Positions 14,719 through 21,103 of a stretch of DNA of 21,103 nt are shown here, in pieces. Each line of letters starts with the position of its first letter. Position 1 is the stretch's first letter. The notes below the pieces were generated by a model. That model saw nothing but the letters and a program-made list of their open reading frames with translations. It did not search any database and was not told the DNA's origin. Location of the stretch: the NCBI GenBank assembly GCA_047921075.1, contig JBLRWS010000043.1, forward strand, positions 1 through 21,103, in the 5' to 3' direction. A program made the position numbers and the translations under genes. The DNA is from JBLRWS01 sp047921075. Lineage in GTDB: Bacteria; Bacteroidota; Rhodothermia; Balneolales; Balneolaceae.

Positions 14719-17439
14719 TTACGCTTCTGCTTTCCGGTCTTCCTTGAGATAATCGAGAAGCACGGTATGCAGAATACCACCATTGCGATAGTAATCTACT
14801 TCCACCGGCGTATCGATACGGCAGTCGGTCATAAATTCGATCACCTCGCCGTCCTCTTTGGTTGCCGTCACCTTGATCTCATCGCGGGCTTTTACGCTGT
14901 CGTCTACGTGAATATCGAAGGTTTCGGTGCCATCCAGTCCGATCGAGTCGGCGCTCTCTCCGTCTTTAAACTGAAGCGGGAGAACACCCATCTGAATCAG
15001 GTTGGAACGGTGAATACGTTCGTAGGAAGCGGCAATCACCGCTTTCACTCCAAGCAGATTGGTTCCTTTGGCGGCCCAATCGCGCGAGGAGCCCGTGCCA
15101 TACTGCGTTCCGGCCAGGGCTACCAGCGGCGTGCCCGACTCTTTGTACTTCAGAGAGGCCTCGTAGATGGTCGTAATCTCGTTATCGGGGAGGTAGTTGG
15201 TAAAGCCGCCCTCTTTTCCGGGAGCGAGCTGGTTCTTGAAGCGCACATTGGCAAACGTTCCGCGCGTCATCACACGGTCGTTTCCGCGGCGCGAACCGTA
15301 GGAATTAAAGTCCTCTTTCTTCACCCCTTTCTCTTTCAGGTACTCACCTGCAGGCGACTCCTCGTCGATGTTTCCGGCCGGGGAGATGTGATCGGTCGTG
15401 ATCGAATCGCCCACTTTTACCAGAACGCGCGCACCTTTTATCGGCTTGATCGGCTCGGGGCTTTCCGACATTCCCACAAAGAATGGCGGCTCCTGAATGT
15501 AGGTAGACTCTTCGCTCCAGTTAAAGAGATCGCCTCCGCCAACCGGGATGTTATCCCAGGTTTCGGATTCGAAAATATCATCGTACATCTTCTCGAAGAG
15601 TTCCGGGCGAATGGCCTGATCGAGGAATTCGGCAATCTCTTCTGTGGTTGGCCAGATATCCTTCAGGTAGACATCGGCGCCATCTTTATCCTGCCCGAGC
15701 GGTTCAGTAGCCAGATCGATATTTACCGTTCCCGCCAAGGCGTACGCTACAACCAGCGGCGGTGAAGCCAGGTAATTCGCTTTTACATAGGGATGAATCC
15801 GCCCTTCAAAGTTTCGGTTGCCCGAGAGCACACCGGCTGCGATCAGATCGCCCTCTTTGATCGCTTTTTCTACCGCTTCGGGAAGCGGGCCGGAGTTTCC
15901 GATACAGGTGGTGCATCCATATCCAACCAGATTAAAACCGAGTGTATCCATATACTCGGTAAGTCCGGCTTCTTTCAGGTATTCGGTAACCACACGAGAG
16001 CCGGGAGCCAGGGAGGTTTTAACGTACGCCGGTACTTTCAGCCCACGTTCAACCGCTTTCTTTGCAACGATACCGGCACCCAGCATCACGCTTGGGTTCG
16101 AGGTATTGGTACAGGAGGTGATGGCGGCAATGACCACATCACCATGTTTCATCTCGATGTCCTGTCCGTTTTTGAAAATCCCTTTATTGGCCAGTTTCTC
16201 CTGAGTAAGGCCGAAACCCATGGTAGGATTATCGCTGGTAAGCGACATCTCAAACGCCTTTTTCATATTGTTGAGCTTGATGCGGTCGTGCGGCAGTTTG
16301 GGTCCTGCAAGCGATGTTTCCACCGTGCCCAAGTCCAGTTCCAGCGTGGAGGTAAATTCGGGGTCGGGCGTATCATCGGTTCGGTACAGCCCCTGCGCTT
16401 TGGTGTACGCTTCTACCAATTCCACCAGATCATCAGAGCGGCCGGTTCGCTGCATATAGCGCAGCGCTTCCGAATCGACCGGAAAGAAGCCCATGGTAGC
16501 GCCGTATTCGGGTGACATGTTTGCGATGGTGGCGCGATCGGGCAGGCTCATACTGCTTAGCCCGTCGCCATAAAACTCTACAAATTTACCTACAACGCCG
16601 TGCTCACGAAGCATTTGCGTAACGGTGAGTGTAAGGTCGGTGGCGGTAATCCCTTCGCGAAGTTTGCCGGTCAGCTTCATACCAACCACTTCGGGTATCA
16701 GCATGGAGATCGGCTGGCCCAACATTGCGGCTTCCGCTTCAATGCCGCCAACACCCCAGCCAAGAATACCGAGGCCGTTAATCATGGTGGTGTGGGAGTC
16801 GGTTCCCACCAGCGTATCCGGGTAGGCAACGGTGGTGCCGTCGGCCTCTTTTCGGGTAAACACCCCTTTGGCCAGATACTCCAGATTGACCTGGTGCACA
16901 ATGCCACGGCCCGGAGGTACCACACGGAAATTATCGAAGGCCTCTTTCCCCCATTTCAAAAACTCATAGCGCTCGCGGTTGCGCTCCATCTCTTTCTCTA
17001 CATTAAACATGAAGGCGTATTCCTGGCCAAACATGTCTACTTGTACCGAGTGGTCAATCACCAGGTCTACCGGCACCTGCGGATTGATCGCGGTTGGGCT
17101 GCCGCCCATGCGGTCCATCGCAGAACGGAGCGCAGCGAGGTCTACCACAGCCGGCACACCGGTAAAATCCTGCAGTACCACGCGAGATGGTTTAAATGGA
17201 ATTTCGCCGGTCGGATTTTTGGCATCGTAGCCGGCCAGAAGTTTTATATCCTCTTCGGTAATGGCGTATCCGTCGCATTCGCGAAGTACCGCCTCGAGCA
17301 GCACTTTAATGGTAAATGGCAGGCGGGAGATGTCTCCATATCCGAGCTCCTCCAATTTTGGAAGGCTGAAAAAATGAGCATCACCGGAGTAACCGGGGAG
17401 AGGACGTTTTGTGGAAAGAAGTGGGTTTTTATTGGCCAT
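14719..17439 (-). CDS. acnA: Aconitate hydratase A
   Basis: Aconitase isomerises citrate to isocitrate via cis-aconitate in the TCA cycle, using a [4Fe-4S] cluster in the cytosol. The 906-residue protein has the full AcnA/IRP1 layout. The N-terminal region has LVIDHSVQVD near residue 126 and GTDSHTTMINGLG. The three cluster ligands are Cys443 (SCTNTSNP), Cys509 and Cys512 (GCTTCIGNSG). The swivel domain near the C terminus carries GTQYGTGSSRDWAAKG and SYERIHRSNLIQMGVLPL. The length and the LVIDHSVQVD form mark AcnA rather than AcnB or the mitochondrial type. It is transcribed alone, between a CRP/FNR-like site upstream and a strong terminator downstream. AcnA enzymes can also bind RNA when the cluster is lost; that is not visible here. 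Confidence 0.98.
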   Translation of the reverse strand: MANKNPLLSTKRPLPGYSGDAHFFSLPKLEELGYGDISRLPFTIKVLLEAVLRECDGYAITEEDIKLLAGYDAKNPTGEIPFKPSRVVLQDFTGVPAVVDLAALRSAMDRMGGSPTAINPQVPVDLVIDHSVQVDMFGQEYAFMFNVEKEMERNRERYEFLKWGKEAFDNFRVVPPGRGIVHQVNLEYLAKGVFTRKEADGTTVAYPDTLVGTDSHTTMINGLGILGWGVGGIEAEAAMLGQPISMLIPEVVGMKLTGKLREGITATDLTLTVTQMLREHGVVGKFVEFYGDGLSSMSLPDRATIANMSPEYGATMGFFPVDSEALRYMQRTGRSDDLVELVEAYTKAQGLYRTDDTPDPEFTSTLELDLGTVETSLAGPKLPHDRIKLNNMKKAFEMSLTSDNPTMGFGLTQEKLANKGIFKNGQDIEMKHGDVVIAAITSCTNTSNPSVMLGAGIVAKKAVERGLKVPAYVKTSLAPGSRVVTEYLKEAGLTEYMDTLGFNLVGYGCTTCIGNSGPLPEAVEKAIKEGDLIAAGVLSGNRNFEGRIHPYVKANYLASPPLVVAYALAGTVNIDLATEPLGQDKDGADVYLKDIWPTTEEIAEFLDQAIRPELFEKMYDDIFESETWDNIPVGGGDLFNWSEESTYIQEPPFFVGMSESPEPIKPIKGARVLVKVGDSITTDHISPAGNIDEESPAGEYLKEKGVKKEDFNSYGSRRGNDRVMTRGTFANVRFKNQLAPGKEGGFTNYLPDNEITTIYEASLKYKESGTPLVALAGTQYGTGSSRDWAAKGTNLLGVKAVIAASYERIHRSNLIQMGVLPLQFKDGESADSIGLDGTETFDIHVDDSVKARDEIKVTATKEDGEVIEFMTDCRIDTPVEVDYYRNGGILHTVLLDYLKEDRKAEA

Positions 17440-17751
17440 AAAGAATTAGTCTCGATTTAATATGTTTTACTATCTAACATTTAAAAATAGGCATTTTCTC
17501 ACATAATATCTTTTACTGAAGCGTGAAATGCATCACAATAGAGTCACACGTAAACAGGCAACAAATCGCGCACGGGTATTGGCCTGCATAACACCTCAAA
17601 GCACCCCCTCTCTCCACACTCGCTACTCAATACTCTCACCCCCATCAACAAACTTTTACACGAAATACCCACCCATTCCGCCACTCGTTTTTTATTCTTT
17701 GGTATAATCGTATAGATTCACTCTACACCCATCATTGACCACAGTTTACCT
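17440..17751. other. Divergent intergenic region between acnA and the M28 peptidase gene
   Basis: These 312 bp contain no gene that can be supported. The acnA side is A+T-rich, and on the minus strand it has a weak -7-like TATTTTTA (17482-17489). The middle carries a CRP/FNR-like palindrome. From about 17585 to 17690 the plus strand is strongly pyrimidine-rich with many C-runs, unlike the coding sequence on either side. Near the peptidase gene a TATAAT occurs at 17703-17708 without a matching -35. Regulatory signals for both divergent genes must lie here. Confidence 0.6.
17522..17537. promoter_or_regulatory. CRP/FNR-family operator-like palindrome upstream of acnA
   Basis: CGTGA-N6-TCACA matches the classical CRP consensus TGTGA-N6-TCACA at 9 of 10 specific bases; the spacer AATGCA adds a partly symmetric centre. 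It lies 83 nt upstream of the acnA ATG and 215 nt from the peptidase ATG, so acnA is the more likely target. A second TCACA half-site starts 11 nt further on (17544-17548), one helical turn away. Control of a TCA-cycle gene by a CRP/FNR-type regulator would be plausible, but no such regulator lies in this window. Confidence 0.45.
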
Positions 17752-20361
17752 ATGACTACGATTCGTTTCCGTCCGCTTTTTGTTCTCCTTCCCCTTTTAA
17801 TCGCTTTCAGCGTGTTACCTGCCGCTTTTGCCGGGTCCGGGTCTGCTGCTCCAGACACCTCCGACCCGTACACCCACGCCTACCTGAAATGGGATGCCGG
17901 CGATTATATCGGTGCGCTGGAAGATTTTCTGGCCATTCTCGAGGGGCCCGACGCCGAGCTCTACTTTGATGACATTGCCCTGCTTACCGGCGAGATCTAC
18001 CGTGTGGATGAGCTGTCGGAAGATGGGCGCGAACCAGTCTTTAGCCCCGACAACCGCCATCTGGCCTGGCGCGACATCACCGGCGACCAACCGCAGCTGA
18101 TCGTGGCACGCATCACCGCAGATGGTGTTGAGCGCCTGCACACACTGCAGGGACACTCCCCGGTTTTTTCGCCCGACGGCCGCCATGCCGTGTTTATGAG
18201 AACGGAACAGACCGATCAGATGGAGCGGTTGCAACAGCAGCTTTCGGATGCCTTTGCTGCCCGCGACCGCGAAGCCATTTTTCGGCTACGCGACGAGCTG
18301 CAGATCGAAGAGGCCCGGCACACCCGATTGGTTCTGGTTGATTTGCAAACCGGCAGCGAGCGCCTGCTTCCCGTGGGCGACCGCATGGTGCGCAACCCCG
18401 TTTTTGATGATCGGGGAACACTGCTATTTGCCGGTGCCGAATTTGGCAACCACAGCCGCAGCGACATTTTCTCCCTCGGGTTGAATGACGACTCCCCGCG
18501 GCGATTAACCGACCAGGCGATGTTTGCCGGACAGCCCATGCCGATCCCCGGAAGCCGGCGCATCCTGTTTATCAGCTCCTCATCATCCCCCTTTCCAACA
18601 CCGCCTGATGCAGAGCGTGTTCAAACCGACCGGCCGCAAGAGATCGTCCTTTTCGATCCGGGGAGCGGCGTGCTGTCGCGATGGGAAGGCTCTGACCCGG
18701 TTCTTTCTGCGCAAGGCAATCGGCTCGCCTTTCTCCGATCGCACAGCGACCAAACCGAGCTGTTGAGTGTAGACCTCTCCACCCAACAGCGAACGGCCGT
18801 TCCAATGGCGCGTTCGGGGGCGCCGCTGCAAAACCCGGCACTCTCTCCGGACGGGGACAAGCTGGTCTACATGCTCCGTGAGGGCATTAGCTGGAACCTG
18901 CATCTGGTTCACACAGCCGATGGCAGCCACGAACAGCTCTCCTTCGACATTCAGCACGAACTCTTCCCGCACTTTCTGAACAACACCACCGTGTTGGCCA
19001 AAATGGGCGAAGCGCGTCACAGGCGCTCCCATATTTATGATGTTGCCAGTAAAGAGTTTCACCGCCTGTTTCACAACAACACCGTCCGCACCGTCTCCAT
19101 GGAGAACGAGTGGATTCCAAGCCCCAATGGCCAATTTGTGTTGATTGTTGCCCAGCGTGGCGGTAACACCATCGCGCCCGAACAGGGTGTGTATCTGGTG
19201 CGTGTGGGCGAGCGGATTTCGAAAGAAGCGCTCATCAACCGGTTGCAACAGAACCTGGCCGAAGAGCAAAACCTTCGGTCGTTTGCCGGAACAATGTTCC
19301 AGCCCATTTACAAAGAGGTAGATGCCGCCACCGATGAGATCAACATCACCCGGCTTTACAATTACCAGAAAGCGCTCTACGATTTCGGTTCCAAACACAT
19401 GACCATGCCCGGCAATCAAAAAGCGAGTGCCTATATTTATGAAACGCTGCAATCGTTTGGATACGAGCCGGAGCTTCAATGGTTTAATCCCGCCGGCGAT
19501 ATTGAAACCGCCAACGTGATTGCGCGCCTCGAGGGCACCACCCACCCCGAGGTGGTGTACATTCTCAGCTCCCATTTTGATTCGGTGCAGCGCAGCCCCG
19601 GCGCCGACGACAACAGTACCGGCACGGCGGTATTGCTCGAGGCGGCACGCGTACTGGCTGCCAATCCGCAGCCGGCTACCATCATTTTTGCATCACTGAC
19701 GGCGGAGGAATCGGGGCTTTTAGGCGCCCGTGAATTTGTACGTGTAGCCGATGAAGAAGGACTACAGGCTGCCGGTGTCATCAACAACGATATGATGGGC
19801 TGGACCCGACACCACCGGCTCGATAACACCATCCGCTTTTCCAACTACGGCATCCGCGATGTGCAGCATGCCGGAGCTATCTTATTTACCGATCTGATTA
19901 CCTACGATTCGCGCTACTATCGCAATACCGATGCGCATGTCTTTTTTGATGCGTATGGAGATGTGATTGGGGGCATCGGCTCCTACCCGATTTTGGGCAA
20001 CCCAAACTACCATCAAACCACTGACCGTCTTGAAACGATCAACCACAATCTGGTTCGTGAAGTGGCCAAATCGACCACGGCCACGCTCATGATGCTGGCG
20101 AACGCCCCGTCGAAAGTAACCGGGCTGAATGTATCGGCCGTTGGCGAACATCAGGCCGATGTGCATTGGAATGCGCTTCCCGAGCGGGACATTGACCACT
20201 ACCTGCTGCACTACACCGATCCGGCAGGGCGTGCGCAGACCGAACGCGTAGAGGCGACCAGCATCCGATTGCAGCAGGCCGACCTGACTCACCCGATTGA
20301 GGTGGTGGGCGTAAACCAACGCGGGATAGAGGGCTGGGACCGAACGGTGTGGGAGCCGTGA
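17752..20361 (+). CDS. Secreted M28 family metallopeptidase with N-terminal TPR-like and PD40 propeller regions
   Basis: This 869-residue exported zinc aminopeptidase-like protein has a signal peptide at residues 1-27 (cleavage after AFA). A short TPR-like segment follows (about 38-85, KWDAGDYIGALEDFLAIL). A WD40-like PD40 propeller spans about 90-480 (repeated FSPDG/LSPDGDKLVY blades), interrupted by a charged helical insertion near 158-195. The M28 domain spans about 535-780. Its co-catalytic zinc ligands are His608 (SHFDS), Asp620 (GADDNSTG), Glu653 with general base Glu652 (TAEESG), Asp680 (NNDMMGW) and His754 (NYHQTTD), all present. A fibronectin-III-like domain ends the protein (about 787-865). 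It probably trims peptides in the periplasm or outside the cell. It is monocistronic; the stop directly touches that of the convergent gene. Confidence 0.92.
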   Translation: MTTIRFRPLFVLLPLLIAFSVLPAAFAGSGSAAPDTSDPYTHAYLKWDAGDYIGALEDFLAILEGPDAELYFDDIALLTGEIYRVDELSEDGREPVFSPDNRHLAWRDITGDQPQLIVARITADGVERLHTLQGHSPVFSPDGRHAVFMRTEQTDQMERLQQQLSDAFAARDREAIFRLRDELQIEEARHTRLVLVDLQTGSERLLPVGDRMVRNPVFDDRGTLLFAGAEFGNHSRSDIFSLGLNDDSPRRLTDQAMFAGQPMPIPGSRRILFISSSSSPFPTPPDAERVQTDRPQEIVLFDPGSGVLSRWEGSDPVLSAQGNRLAFLRSHSDQTELLSVDLSTQQRTAVPMARSGAPLQNPALSPDGDKLVYMLREGISWNLHLVHTADGSHEQLSFDIQHELFPHFLNNTTVLAKMGEARHRRSHIYDVASKEFHRLFHNNTVRTVSMENEWIPSPNGQFVLIVAQRGGNTIAPEQGVYLVRVGERISKEALINRLQQNLAEEQNLRSFAGTMFQPIYKEVDAATDEINITRLYNYQKALYDFGSKHMTMPGNQKASAYIYETLQSFGYEPELQWFNPAGDIETANVIARLEGTTHPEVVYILSSHFDSVQRSPGADDNSTGTAVLLEAARVLAANPQPATIIFASLTAEESGLLGAREFVRVADEEGLQAAGVINNDMMGWTRHHRLDNTIRFSNYGIRDVQHAGAILFTDLITYDSRYYRNTDAHVFFDAYGDVIGGIGSYPILGNPNYHQTTDRLETINHNLVREVAKSTTATLMMLANAPSKVTGLNVSAVGEHQADVHWNALPERDIDHYLLHYTDPAGRAQTERVEATSIRLQQADLTHPIEVVGVNQRGIEGWDRTVWEP

Positions 20362-21103
20362 TTAGTCGGTGTCCACAAACTCGTAAAAGCCGATGGTGTA
20401 GGCCATCACATCCTCATTCTCTTCGACCAGCAGCTTGCTGCCCCACGTGCCGAGCAGCTTACCGGGAAGGGTGAATTCGCGCGGTTGTTCTGTGCCGGTG
20501 GGTGAATATTTTACACCAAAGTAATTCACGTATCGTGTGTCTCGTGCGTCATAAAACTGCCTACTTGTATTTTGATGTACCACCACAAGATCATCCTCTA
20601 CCATCTCAACAGCTATCAATTGCGTGCGGTCTTCATTAAAATCTTTCGTGAAAGCCAGCTGAAAATGGGCAGGATTTGTGAAATCAAAAGCAATGGTTCG
20701 GGTTCTCATCGCTGAAGGGCGATAACCACTTAGAACGGATGATTGATTTCGATCCGGATCAAATGCCATCACTGTGTAATCCGATCGAAAAACGTAGTAG
20801 AAAAGGCCTGCTTGCTCATCGTACGCAATGAGCGGGTATTTTTGCAGCCCATCCAACCGGTCAATCGACGGGGAAAACTCTCCATGCTTTGTCAAACGGT
20901 TGCTCTCCAAATTGAGCATGGCAATCGGACGTGCTTGCAGAAAATCGAGATTGGTAACCGGTTGAGGGTCTTTGATAGGAATTACCATATGCCTGTTCCG
21001 ATAAAACGCCTTTATTCCCCTTGGCCAAACACCATGTGAAATAAATCCGGGATATTTCCCCTCAATTTCGCCATGCACAAAACGAGCAATCAGTTCCTGC
21101 CTG
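20362..21103 (-). CDS. Propeller-like protein of unknown function, partial (N terminus beyond the window)
   Basis: The last 246 codons or so of a minus-strand gene are visible; the frame is open to base 21103, so the true start lies outside. A GTG at 21078 is in frame but is unlikely to be the start because coding sequence continues upstream of it. The protein has repeated short strands with patterns such as PIAMLNLESN, LFYYVFRSDYTVMAFD, QLIAVEMVEDDLVVVHQ and GTWGSKLLVEENEDVMAY. These resemble the six-bladed propeller or TolB-like lipoproteins (for example DUF4221-type) common in Bacteroidota. Family assignment is tentative because the N terminus, where a lipoprotein signal would be, is missing. 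It converges with the M28 peptidase gene with no intergenic base. Confidence 0.75.
   Translation of the reverse strand, partial: RQELIARFVHGEIEGKYPGFISHGVWPRGIKAFYRNRHMVIPIKDPQPVTNLDFLQARPIAMLNLESNRLTKHGEFSPSIDRLDGLQKYPLIAYDEQAGLFYYVFRSDYTVMAFDPDRNQSSVLSGYRPSAMRTRTIAFDFTNPAHFQLAFTKDFNEDRTQLIAVEMVEDDLVVVHQNTSRQFYDARDTRYVNYFGVKYSPTGTEQPREFTLPGKLLGTWGSKLLVEENEDVMAYTIGFYEFVDTD

Noticed and set aside
14704..15765. Long plus-strand open frame antisense to acnA (also 15793-16515 and 16600-17460)
   Set aside because: These are frames opposite a conserved 906-residue aconitase. Their translations have no recognisable domain or convincing start and reflect codon bias of the real gene.
17703..17708. 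TATAAT as the promoter -10 of the M28 peptidase gene
   Set aside because: No TTGACA-like or TTTG-like element is found at the right distance, so a single hexamer in A+T-rich sequence is not enough.
1..21103. Mobile elements, CRISPR arrays or phage genes
   Set aside because: No transposase, integrase, inverted-repeat ends, regularly spaced repeats or phage structural genes were seen anywhere in the window.

Overview
The window looks like a chromosomal segment from the Bacteroidota/Balneolota side of the tree, most likely a Balneolales-type marine or halophilic bacterium. This is an inference. It rests on two promoter-like elements with the Bacteroidota layout (G/TTTG, 20 nt, TAnnTTTG), on the frequent lack of a Shine-Dalgarno sequence, on the style of the secreted proteins, and on moderate to high G+C judged by eye. 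No phage, transposon, CRISPR or plasmid signature was seen.

Region 1 (1-3250, minus strand) is housekeeping. A queA-ispD-ispF-dedA gene string is tightly packed: 12 nt between queA and ispD, a 4-nt overlap between ispD and ispF, and 8 nt between ispF and dedA. A tRNA-Thr(UGU) and the 5' part of a tRNA-Tyr(GUA) follow, behind what looks like their own promoter. Region 2 (3260-8700, plus strand) starts divergently. It holds a small secreted strand-rich protein of unknown function, a membrane-anchored LytR_C-domain protein, the ribosomal silencing factor RsfS, and a 1297-residue membrane histidine kinase with about 12 membrane segments and a NtrY-like catalytic core.

Region 3 (8784-13323, plus strand) is the accessory part. 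A MATE exporter is followed after 219 nt by three tightly coupled genes: a type III polyketide synthase with an intact Cys-His-Asn triad, a class I SAM methyltransferase and a UbiH-like FAD monooxygenase. This PKS / methyltransferase / flavin hydroxylase order matches in logic the Streptomyces srsABC phenolic-lipid operon. It predicts a methylated, hydroxylated or quinone-type alkylresorcinol or alkylpyrone, and it is the best candidate in the window for an uncharacterised system.

Region 4 (13346-17439, minus strand) has a cytoplasmic GAF-domain kinase-like protein whose ATP-binding motifs are degenerate, then aconitase A with a clear intrinsic terminator at its 3' end. Upstream of aconitase, a 312-bp intergenic region carries a near-perfect CRP/FNR-type palindrome. 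Region 5 (17752-21103) has a secreted multidomain M28 metallopeptidase on the plus strand. It abuts, with no gap, the 3' end of a minus-strand propeller-like protein that runs off the right edge.
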